DNA of 64,000 nucleotides from NCBI GenBank assembly GCA_019217005.1, contig JAHBNG010000030.1, positions 73,803-137,802 on the forward strand, read 5' to 3'. The first letter of the stretch is position 1. The number at the start of each line of letters is the position of its first letter. The position numbers and the translations under genes are program-made. A model generated the notes under the pieces. That model saw only the letters and a list, made by a program, of their open reading frames with translations. It had not been told where the DNA came from and did not search any database. Shown here one piece after another: positions 55,946 to 64,000 of this stretch. This stretch comes from Chloroflexi bacterium TSY (lineage in GTDB: Bacteria; Chloroflexota; Anaerolineae; Caldilineales; Caldilineaceae).

Positions 55946-57304
55946 TCAATCTAATCTTTGAGTAGCATTTTGAATCTGGCGCAATTTATAAATAAATGAA
56001 TTTCTATTGAGCTCAACCATATCGTACGTAATAGCTTCCCAATGAGCTACATCCTGCTTGAGGCGAGCGCCGGCGGCAAGGCCCAACGGCAGCAAATTTT
56101 CTGTGCGAGCAACTGTGGCCTTTTCACAGAGCCCATTGACTGTGTAGCCACCGCCGCCATCCAAGACCGTGCCTTCCTCCAGATTGCGCTTGGCTACCGT
56201 GATGACTTCCGCCACGGGTGTTGTCAATGGCGCACCCGTCGCCTGACCATAGAGCGCAGCTTTGGCGATAGAGATGGGTGCTTCGACCGCAATCAGATGA
56301 TAAGGACGATAGAGCAAAAAGTTTTGGCCATTGCCACCAGGATGAAGATGATAAAAGGCCAGATCCTCCTGCGTGAATGGATGGTCAGTGCGAATGACGA
56401 CAAAAACGCCCATTCTCAACGCATCGGGCAACATTGTTCGCCCATCTGCTGCAACACTATTGGCTAGTTCGACAACACCATGTCGACTGAGCAACCTCCC
56501 TTCCTCTTGTAGACTGAATTGCTGGGGAATATCGGCCAGATTGACTGACGGTTCGTGCATCCCACGTACATCTGGCGGCAGACCGGCTGCATTGGCCAGC
56601 GCCGTCATCTCGACTTGGGCTTTCGTTCCATCGCGGAAAGAATTGTACATCTTCAGGTTGATGGCGCGACGGTTAAGCGTCTCCTCATCAAAGCCAAAGC
56701 GTTCAGGCACTGTATCTGGTGTGCCCATTGGATCATCCTCAAACAGAATGGTACCACGCCCCGCAGCAACCACTTCGAACCCCAGGCTACGCGACCAGTC
56801 GACAATATTCATGGTGCAGCCAGGCTGATCTCCATCGACCAAAGTATAGACAACGCCAGCACTATCGGCCAAATGACGCAGAATTGGCCCAACTGTCACA
56901 TCTGCTTCCACATTGACCATGACGACATGTTTGTTGTGGGTGATGGCCTCGTAAGCCATACGGGCTCCAACCTCTGGTATCCCAGTCGCCTCAACGATGA
57001 CATCGAGCTGCTCTGTTTGTGCAAGGAGCAACCCATCCTCAACGACGGCGCGTTTGCCTGTACGGATGGCATCATCGATTTCGTTGGCACTCGTGGCAAC
57101 GTCGATCTGTTCCGCAGAAATGCCACTAACCGCATAGGCACGGCGTGCGTGATCAAGTTGAATGTCGGCAACGGCTGACGTTTCCATGCCAACCATGCGT
57201 GAAACCTGGGCCACAAGACCACCACCAAATTTCCCCGTACCAATAATGCCGACACGGATCGGTTGATCTTCTCCAGCACATTGCGCAAGCAGTGAACTAA
57301 GCAT
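55946..57304 (-). CDS. SAF-domain NAD(P)-dependent dehydrogenase (homoserine-dehydrogenase-like, COG4091 type)
   Basis: From ATG 57304 (GGAG upstream) the protein has 452 residues. The Rossmann loop is VGIIGTGKFGGGLVAQVSRM. EATGIPEVGARMAYEAITHN and VYTLVDGDQPGCTMNIVDW are blocks of the predicted homoserine dehydrogenase group. The C-terminal third has an SAF-like domain (LLYRPYHLIAVEAPISIAKA). It probably oxidises a sugar acid or related branched substrate; homoserine is not shown. The gene stands between two inverted family B elements. Confidence 0.8.
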   Translation of the reverse strand: MLSSLLAQCAGEDQPIRVGIIGTGKFGGGLVAQVSRMVGMETSAVADIQLDHARRAYAVSGISAEQIDVATSANEIDDAIRTGKRAVVEDGLLLAQTEQLDVIVEATGIPEVGARMAYEAITHNKHVVMVNVEADVTVGPILRHLADSAGVVYTLVDGDQPGCTMNIVDWSRSLGFEVVAAGRGTILFEDDPMGTPDTVPERFGFDEETLNRRAINLKMYNSFRDGTKAQVEMTALANAAGLPPDVRGMHEPSVNLADIPQQFSLQEEGRLLSRHGVVELANSVAADGRTMLPDALRMGVFVVIRTDHPFTQEDLAFYHLHPGGNGQNFLLYRPYHLIAVEAPISIAKAALYGQATGAPLTTPVAEVITVAKRNLEEGTVLDGGGGYTVNGLCEKATVARTENLLPLGLAAGARLKQDVAHWEAITYDMVELNRNSFIYKLRQIQNATQRLD

Positions 57305-57410
57305 TTCTATCTCCGTTTGTAGGTTATTTATGTCGAGCGTGGCCTCAAAAATCTTGATCAAGTATGTTGCCGGGGGAAATCGTCTGAGAAAGTTTATCAC
57401 TTCTGTTCAA

Positions 57411-57565
57411 GGGGTGGTTCATTTTAGCTGGATAGATAGGTTTACACTTTTAGAAACAGAAAGAACGTTTATATTCTCTGATTTCGCCGGTTCTCAGAGA
57501 GAAAACGGTCTCATATAGATTTTTGTCTATATATCAAAAGTGTAAACCTAATTTTGAACCACCCC
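57411..57565 (-). mobile_element. Miniature inverted-repeat element, family B, copy 3 (155 bp)
   Basis: It is inverted relative to copies 1 and 2. No target duplication is visible (CTGTTCAA left, CGTATTTT right). It cuts the cyclase gene that follows. Confidence 0.9.
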
Positions 57566-58051
57566 CGTATTTTGAATAACTATCTGGCGCGTGTAACGTC
57601 AGCCGTTATGGCCAATGGGGGATATCTAGATAAGATTATGGGCGATGGATTTATGGCAATTTTCAATGCGGAAGATCAACCTGATCATGCAACCAATGCC
57701 GTCCGTTGTGCTGTGCAAATGCATAAGCGTCTGGCTGAATGGAATAAAGAGCAGGTTCATCAACTAAACTTGCGCATTGGGATTCATACAGGAGATGCAG
57801 TGATCGGCAATGTGGGAACCGAAGAGTTAATGAACTATACAGCTATTGGAGATACTGTCAATTTGGCCAAAAGGTTGGAAGAAGCAGGTCAAGCAGGAGG
57901 CACATTGATTAGCGGAGATACATACCGTATGCTGGATCTGGAGGCGTTACAAACCGATAGAATTCAAGCAAACTATCGCGGTCCCGGGACGCTAAAAGGG
58001 CGAGCAACACCTGTCGATTTATACGAAATTTGGCCATATAGCGCTCCCTAA
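57566..58051 (+). pseudogene. Class III adenylate/guanylate cyclase, catalytic-domain fragment
   Basis: The frame begins directly at the element border: RILNNYLARVTSAVMANGGY, then DKIMGDGFMAIFNAEDQPDH with the metal-binding Asp. RIGIHTGDAVIGNVGTEELM and AIGDTVNLAKRLEE hold the later catalytic residues. The first metal Asp and all upstream domains are lost. It ends at 58051. Confidence 0.85.
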
Positions 58052-58054
58052 GCA

Positions 58055-58849
58055 CTATTCACCGTCCCAGGCTCGTTTGCATCCAGAGATGATCGTTGAA
58101 TTTCGATCGTAAATCCCCAGAAGGAGATTCCAACGTACTCTAAGCGCTTCCATAAGGGTAGCAAAATAATCAGTAAATTTAACATGCGAACCTGCTTCAG
58201 CCCGCCAATAGGCAGGAACAATGCCGATACGATACCCAAAATGACGTGCAAGTGCAAGGACTTCTGCATCAAACCCCCAGCGTTCGATTTGAGTCAATGG
58301 GAAAATTTTCTCAGCCGCTTCTTGTGAAAATGCCTTAAAACCACATTGTGTATCCCAAATTCCGGGGACAGCGACAAATTGTATAAAAAGATTTCCTAAA
58401 TCTCCCAGCAAGCGCTTTAAAAGTGGTTGTGAGATAACTTGCTGTGCACCTTCAACATCTTTGGCATCGCGTGAACAAATGACAACGTCATGACCAGAAT
58501 GTAATAAATGCTGCATCTTCTCAAAGTGACGAATGTCCGTCGAATTATCCGCGTCAGTAAAGAGGCGTATCTGACCGTGAGCGGCCAACATCCCTTCTCG
58601 AACAGTATATCCCTTCCCGCGGTTTTGCTGTCGATCAATCCAGCGGATCTCTCGCTTTCCTTGCGCAAATGCTTTGACTTGATCCAGGGTGTTATCTTCC
58701 ACTCCATCAAGCACAACCAGTAGCTCCCAACTATATGATTGTTGGATTAGATAATCATAAACAGAGATTAACGTTTTGCCAATCCGCAACTCTTCATTGT
58801 AGGCAGGAATCACAACACTCAAAAATGGGGTTTGTTTGGGCTCGTTCAT
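58055..58849 (-). CDS. Family 2 glycosyltransferase (dolichyl/undecaprenyl-phosphate glycosyltransferase type)
   Basis: The 264-residue protein reads FLSVVIPAYNEELRIGKTL, NRGKGYTVREGMLAA, and the metal motif RLFTDADNSTDI. VPGIWDTQCGFKAFSQEAA and IERWGFDAEVLALARHFGY are hallmarks of the Alg5/DPM-like group, which puts a sugar on a polyprenyl phosphate at the inner membrane. It ends 4 bp before the convergent cyclase remnant. The gap 58850-59070 shows nothing I can support. Confidence 0.87.
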   Translation of the reverse strand: MNEPKQTPFLSVVIPAYNEELRIGKTLISVYDYLIQQSYSWELLVVLDGVEDNTLDQVKAFAQGKREIRWIDRQQNRGKGYTVREGMLAAHGQIRLFTDADNSTDIRHFEKMQHLLHSGHDVVICSRDAKDVEGAQQVISQPLLKRLLGDLGNLFIQFVAVPGIWDTQCGFKAFSQEAAEKIFPLTQIERWGFDAEVLALARHFGYRIGIVPAYWRAEAGSHVKFTDYFATLMEALRVRWNLLLGIYDRNSTIISGCKRAWDGE

Positions 58850-59070
58850 AAGAATATGGGCTCATCCAATACAAATATTTACAGTCTTGCCTATTTCAGA
58901 AGATATCGCTATCTTCTACATTTAATTGGATGATGAGTGAAGAATATTTTGTGGCTCTTCAGGAATTCAAGGGGTTGACAAGCTCAAGAATGACCAACGC
59001 CGGTTGAGTAGCGGAGCCGTATCGAAACCAAAGCGGGTCTACCCCTGAGATCCGGTTGAGCCTATTTTGT

Positions 59071-59970
59071 TTATGACATCAGACGCCAAAGCGCCATTAG
59101 CGAAAAGATATGTACAACAACTGTGCCTCCCCACAGCATATAGGCTCCAATTTTTTGATCACGCGCCGCCATCCAAACACCCCAGATAAAATTAACAACC
59201 CATGCCATGAGGCCAATGATTGGCAGGAGGAATAAAGCCGATTTACTGCTAATCCGCTCAGGCAAACCATCTGCGTTATAACGGAAAACAAGATCAGTGG
59301 GTAGATCTGGAAAACGGACCATCAACAGTCCGAACAATACCAGAACACCTAATATTCCAACAAGTATGAGCATCGTACCAATGAGATCTTTCTGTATCAA
59401 ACGCCCCCAAATTCGTTGAAATAAGGAAGAGTGTACCCGTCCGGCTTTGACAAAAACGGCCTGTCCTAAACGATACCGCTCCTGAACAGCATCGATAAAC
59501 GCTTCTGGCGCAGCAGGTGAAACCGCATAAATAACATCATCAAGATCGAGGAGTATACACTCTTTCATAGGTCGAGTCGCAAACATCTGGACATCTCCTA
59601 AATCAGCGGTCTGTACAGGGCGTAAATGGATTGCTGGCCAATGATGCCATCCCCCCTTTGCTTCTTGGTCGCTGTCTTGAATGATTCGCTGAACGCGGTA
59701 CAGTGGAATCACCTGTCGCATACCTGCCCAGGCAATTGTGATGGCATTCCGATCAACCCAATACTCTAATGTCAAGACACTCCAGGTTCGATAGACAAAG
59801 TGTGCCAAGAATGGTAAACTCGCGAGCAAGAGAACAATTAAGCCAAATTTGATCCAATCTACAGGTCGACGCAAAATCCAGATCAAGAGCAGAATATCGA
59901 TCAGAATCACCCATAAACTTATCGCTATGCCTTCCCAGCGAGATGGTGATGAAATTGCTTTAAAAACCAT
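59071..59970 (-). CDS. PH-domain and DUF1648-type membrane protein
   Basis: Two N-terminal helices (about 14-60) are followed by a PH-like region (YWVDRNAITIAWAGMRQVIP, LYRVQRIIQD). Then come two or three helices with FPDLPTDLVFRYNADGLPER, the usual DUF1648 motif. ATG 59970 is preferred to the TTG at 59997, which would overlap surE. Function is unknown. Confidence 0.75.
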   Translation of the reverse strand: MVFKAISSPSRWEGIAISLWVILIDILLLIWILRRPVDWIKFGLIVLLLASLPFLAHFVYRTWSVLTLEYWVDRNAITIAWAGMRQVIPLYRVQRIIQDSDQEAKGGWHHWPAIHLRPVQTADLGDVQMFATRPMKECILLDLDDVIYAVSPAAPEAFIDAVQERYRLGQAVFVKAGRVHSSLFQRIWGRLIQKDLIGTMLILVGILGVLVLFGLLMVRFPDLPTDLVFRYNADGLPERISSKSALFLLPIIGLMAWVVNFIWGVWMAARDQKIGAYMLWGGTVVVHIFSLMALWRLMS

Positions 59971-59987
59971 GATCGTTATTGACTCAT

Positions 59988-60788
59988 CTAGAACCAATTC
60001 TCTAGCGGATCCAACATTTTTCTGTTCGTTGCATCAAGCGCGATCGGCGTCAGGCTCGCATATCCTTGGGCAACAGCACCTACATCCGTCATTTCATCAG
60101 GCTGATCGATTGGTGGGCCCCCAGATGTCCAATAATAAGTGCGACCATAAGGATCCGTGCGTTCGACCGGATCTTGCATATAAGAACGACGCCCCAAACG
60201 AGTGATGCGAAGACCTTTGAGATCGGGTAATGGCAAGCCAGGAACATTCAAGTTCAACAACGTTTCCGCTGGCAATCCACGTTGCAGAACTCCCTTTGCA
60301 ACCTGAATTGTGAGCTCGGTTGTCGTTTCCCAAATCTGCTCCATTGCAATCGGTGGGCTTGTACGATAAACCGAACTGACGGCAAGCGCTGGAATCCCAT
60401 TAATTACAGCTTCGCGTGCACAGGCAACAGTGCCACTGTAATAGACATCGATTCCCATGTTGTGTCCTGAATTAATTCCACTTACCACGAGATCTGGCTG
60501 AATATCCAAGACCCCACCTGCTGCCAACTTAACGCAGTCGGCTGGATTTCCTGAACAAGCATAGGCCAGAGTCCCATCATCTAAGGAAACCTGCCGGATA
60601 CGCATCGGTTTGTGCATGGTGATCGCATGACTCGCTGCACTTCGATTGCGCTCAGGGGCCATCACAATGACGTCTCCAATCTGATCTAGCGCCTGTTTCA
60701 GAGTGAACAAACCTGGATCATCAACACCATCATCATTTGTCAATAAGATTGTCGGCAATTTATTCTTCCTCCGGCTTATGGCGCACAT
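59988..60788 (-). CDS. surE: SurE 5'/3'-nucleotidase
   Basis: ILLTNDDGVDDPGL carries the two metal-binding Asp residues. APERNRSAASHAITMHKPMR and VVSGINSGHNMGIDVYYSGT with the conserved Asn and Ser complete the active site. GTVACAREAVINGIPALAVS follows. The protein dephosphorylates nucleoside monophosphates and other phosphates. The 266-residue frame starts inside the end of the PBP gene (29 bp overlap), so the true start may be a few codons later. Confidence 0.92.
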   Translation of the reverse strand: MCAISRRKNKLPTILLTNDDGVDDPGLFTLKQALDQIGDVIVMAPERNRSAASHAITMHKPMRIRQVSLDDGTLAYACSGNPADCVKLAAGGVLDIQPDLVVSGINSGHNMGIDVYYSGTVACAREAVINGIPALAVSSVYRTSPPIAMEQIWETTTELTIQVAKGVLQRGLPAETLLNLNVPGLPLPDLKGLRITRLGRRSYMQDPVERTDPYGRTYYWTSGGPPIDQPDEMTDVGAVAQGYASLTPIALDATNRKMLDPLENWF

Positions 60789-63700
60789 AAACCGTTATCT
60801 CATCGCTTTCTGTTGCATTCCCTGCTCGGTCGTAGACCCGTACCTTAATCTGATGTCTCTCCAAATAGAGACCGGTACTCGTGCGAATTGCGGCAAAACC
60901 ATCATCCCCCATAGGGCGTAACCGTCCTGGTACAATCTCAGAATCATCGCTCTCAAAGGCGAGCCAGTTCTGGGTTTCTGGCACTTCAACCTGGTTCACA
61001 TCCTGCATTGTAATACGCCAGCGTTCATTGTATGGTGCAACAGTCGTTGTCACAAATGCTGAACCGTCGATAAAATACTCGACTCGTTCAATTGCCCAGC
61101 GATCATTCGGCAATACATTAATATTGATTTGTTCGTCATCTTCCATTACATAGAGTTGATCGGGTTTCGGCTCGCTAACAACGACAGTGGGTGGTGTATT
61201 GTCAATCGTGAAAGGTGAGCGAATCTCGCGTCCTCCATCACGATTGACAAAGAGGCGCATCGTGTATAAGCCCTCTTCTAATCCTGATGTATCGAGTCGC
61301 TCGAGCACACCGTTGAAAACATCATCACCATGCTCTGGGCCGATCTGCGTCCATTGTTGCGGCTCCTCACCAAGCCCAAATTCAATCCGACGCGGTCCGC
61401 CCCGCGCATTGCCGATGATTTCCACCGTGCTGCTAATATAGCCCCCTGGCGGTGGAAAAATGATCGCAACATCTGGGTCGAAGTCCACGATCTGAAGGGT
61501 ACTTTGTTCGGTTGGCGGCTGCTCAATGCCGCTCTCTCTCACCCAATCAGCCGCCTCTTGGGGTAAAATCTCATAGACACGCGTTTCACGTCTTTCTGGT
61601 GGAATACCAGGTCCGGCTAGCTTGCCCGTTTCTCGATCAATCTCAAAGGGTTGCCAAATATTATCTTGTAAAGTTGGCTCTGTACCGGCCAGAAAGATCT
61701 CGTATCGCTGACGATTACCAGGGCAGTGATCGGTAGGCAATAGGCCACTGGGAAGACAGACAGCACGCGTTGTAATCGCGGCAGGTTGATCATACCATTC
61801 TTCGGCCAAACCTTCATGATATTTTGACATTACGCTATTCCAGATCGGGGATGCACCCGATAGACCGGTCACATTGCGCATTGCCTCATTGTCCGTATTT
61901 CCGACCCATACGCCAACTGTTAACTGAGGCGTAAAGCCCATTGTCCAATTGTCTTTGAAGGCGTCTGTTGTGCCTGTTTTTGCCGCGACGCGTCGGTCTG
62001 GCAATGTCAACGTCGTATTGGCACCAAAAGCAGGAGCACGAGCTACATCATCGCTCATGATATCGGCCATCAGGTAGGCAACTTCTGCACTAAATATACG
62101 CTCTGCTTGTGGCTGGTTATATTGGTCGATTATATTCCCATCGCTATCACGCACGGCCAGTACAGAAACCGGATCCAATGTACGAAAGCCAGTTCGTAGT
62201 TCCTCTACGGGAACTGGTTTGCCAACCATCACACCACTATTCGCAAAAACACTGTATGCATATGTATGATCAAGCAGCATGACCTCGCCACCACCTAGTA
62301 CAAGACTCAGGCCATAATAGTTCAAGCCTCGATCAAGACCATTGATCCCCATGCGATGAGCTGTACGAAGCGCATTGGCAACCCCAACCTGATCCATGAC
62401 GCGGATGGCAGGGATATTGTATGACCGAGCAAGTGCGTTGCGGAGAGAAGCGGGTCCATGATATTGGCGATCATAGTTCTCAGGACGATAGTATGAGCCA
62501 TTGGCTTGTGGAAAAGCTGTATCGACATCCAGAATCATACTCGCTGGCGTCATCCCCTGTTGTAGGGCAGTGGCATAGACGTAGGGTTTAAAACTAGAAC
62601 CAGGTTGACGCTCTGAGATCGCAATATTGACTTGCCCATCGATCTCTTCATTGTTATAATCGAGCGAGCCAACCATTGCCAGAATTTCGCCTGTGTCGTT
62701 TTTCAGGGCGACAACGGCTGCGTTGCTTGCGTTTTTGTCCGATTCGAGCAAAATTGCTACCTGTTCACGCGCAATCTGTTCGGCGTATCTCTGCAAATCG
62801 ACATCGAGCGTTGTATAGATTTCAAGTCCTTTACGCCAAATAAAGAAGGGATCTTGAATTGTGTTATATTCTCGTTCAATCTGGTCAAGAACATAAAGAG
62901 CAAAATGAGGAGCTGTCAAGTTGTCAAAGCGTTCAGCAACCGACTTGCGCAGTTCCAACTCCTGGGCAAAGGCCGCTGTTGCCTCTGCCTCGTTAATCAC
63001 GCCGGCCTCGACCATTGCCTGGAGGGTAACACCTTGGCGTCGTTTAGCATCCTCTGGGGCATTAATGGGATTGAGGGCAGGGAATTGTGGGATTGGGGCA
63101 AGCATGGCTGCTTCCGCTAGATCCAACTCACTACTGCTTTTGCCAAAATAGACCTGGCTGGCAGCCTCAATCCCGTTGGCCAAATTGCCATAAAAATTAT
63201 TATTGAGATACCATTCCAAAATCTTGTCTTTGGAGTACTGTCGGGTGACCTCAGTCGCAAGAATTACTTCTTTGATCTTGCGTGCATAGCTCTGTTGCGC
63301 ACGCTCTTCGGGCGAAATGACAACATTTTTGATCAACTGTTGCGTAATAGACGATCCACCCTGTACGGCACCGCCTTGGAGATTCGACATAAAAGCGCGC
63401 AATAGGCCACGCACATTCACGCCAGGATTGTCATAAAAGTTGCGATCTTCTAATGCAATTGCCGTCTTCGAGACCCAAGGTGACATCTCATTTAACGGAA
63501 CATAGCGCCGGTCGCCACGTTGCGCATAAACACTTTCGTAGAGCAATTCCTGACCTGTCCGATCGTAGATACGTACAGTTTGAAAATCCTCTTGTTCGTA
63601 CTCAATCGCCGAAGCATCGGGCAGTTGGGCGGCATAGGAGTTGTAGATACCCATGAGTGTGGCTAACGCAATACCGACCACAATCATGAGCGCCGCAAAA

Positions 63701-63793
63701 ATCACCACAAAGACTGCAAGACACCCTTTGAGACGTACGCAGTATTGGACGTGGACGGTTGTTTCTGGCGCGTTGACGCTGCCGCCGTGTCAT
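60760..63793 (-). CDS. Bifunctional penicillin-binding protein 1A (glycosyltransferase/transpeptidase)
   Basis: A single N-terminal membrane helix (IFAALMIVVGIALATLMG) is followed by the GT51 domain with the catalytic Glu in IALEDRNFYDNPGVNVRGLL and GGSSITQQLIKNV. The transpeptidase has the Ser in GSSFKPYVYATAL, the SxN motif in SYNIPAIRV and KTGTTDAFKDNW. A C-terminal Ig-like region (residues about 755-980) is present. The frame runs from 63708; the likely cytoplasmic start MTRRQRQRARNNRPRP (ATG 63793) is in another frame, so one base is probably missing or extra near 63740. It polymerises and cross-links peptidoglycan at the outer face of the membrane. Confidence 0.9.
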
Positions 63794-63854
63794 CAAGATA
63801 TAGTCATGTCGATCAAGTCGATTCATGGCACATTTCTATCTGGGTTTAGAACCT

Positions 63855-63923
63855 ACCCGAAAAGTGATTGTGAGTTTAACCACCCTCTCAAGTGAAAATG
63901 CACCGTCACGGAGCTTTTCGGAT
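63855..63923. repeat. Dispersed palindromic repeat, family P, copy 3
   Basis: The arms are ACCCGAAAAGTGATTGTGA and GTCACGGAGCTTTTCGGAT, followed by AAGCACTTAG. It lies upstream of the PBP gene. Confidence 0.82.
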
Positions 63924-63956
63924 AAGCACTTAGGAATGACGATTCAATAATTCATC

Positions 63957-64000
63957 AATGTCATTCTCAAGTGAAACGAAGAATCTTCGATGAGTTATTT
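63957..64000. repeat. Hairpin repeat related to the core of the 62-bp element at 50258
   Basis: TGTCATTCTCAAGTGAAACG followed by AAGAATCTTCG resembles the complement of the core at 50274-50303. It runs to the window end, so its full extent is not visible. Confidence 0.45.

Noticed and set aside
63602..63826. Separate small gene upstream of PBP1A
   Set aside because: Its basic N-terminus is typical of the cytoplasmic tail of PBP1A and the rest is a shadow frame, so a frameshift is the simpler explanation.

Overview
The window looks like an accessory, repeat-riddled stretch of a bacterial chromosome, most likely from Chloroflexota (Anaerolineae or Caldilineae type). That assignment is an inference. 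It rests on the TPTPTP-type linker of an exported protein, the acidic linkers behind lipobox signal peptides, the paired phytanoyl-CoA dioxygenase genes and the very high load of insertion sequences and miniature elements. No rRNA, tRNA or CRISPR array was seen. Nearly every gene from 1 to about 38.4 kb is on the minus strand.

Layout. 1-20.8 kb is a surface-polysaccharide locus read right to left: a nucleotide-sugar 6-dehydrogenase, an exported beta-propeller protein, a WlbA/WbpB-type 3-dehydrogenase, a WbpD-type N-acetyltransferase, three NAD-dependent epimerases, a DegT aminotransferase, AsnB, a formyltransferase, a deacetylase-like protein, a FemAB/GNAT-like transferase, a sulfotransferase and a flippase. 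The last two are broken by transposition and asnB carries a frameshift. 20.8-23.8 kb holds gene fragments and a B12-type radical SAM protein. 23.8-34.5 kb is a collinear series: a lipoprotein with three fused solute-binding domains, an MscS channel, two paralogous methyltransferases, a KamA-type radical SAM enzyme (split by an IS), a family-5 binding lipoprotein and the B12 radical SAM protein. 35-39.5 kb holds two Fe(II)/2-oxoglutarate dioxygenases (one fused to HEAT repeats), a dehydrogenase remnant and a broken acetyltransferase. 40-46.6 kb holds two small ABM-like proteins, a metal-binding-protein remnant, a PH-domain protein, a DCC-family protein and a heterodimeric ABC exporter. 46.6-54 kb is a branched-chain amino-acid-type ABC locus with a PaaK-like ligase, joined through an IS to the end of a sugar ABC permease fusion. 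54-64 kb holds an SRPBCC/ArsR/membrane operon, an SAF-domain dehydrogenase, a cyclase fragment, a glycosyltransferase, a PH/DUF1648 membrane protein, SurE and PBP1A.

Mobile DNA dominates the story. There are three copies of a 1.29-1.30 kb ISAzo13-like element, one IS4-superfamily element and one 2.0 kb element with 24-bp inverted ends. Three families of miniature inverted-repeat elements have recognisable target duplications: A (215 bp, 5-bp duplication), B (155 bp, up to 8-bp) and C (230 bp, 8-bp). Several short palindromic repeat families are dispersed as well. At least twelve genes are interrupted, truncated or reduced to fragments. Several interruptions are nested, and for some of them the original reading frame is restored exactly when the element and one target copy are removed on paper. 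Some frameshifts sit at homopolymer runs, so part of the apparent decay could be sequencing error.
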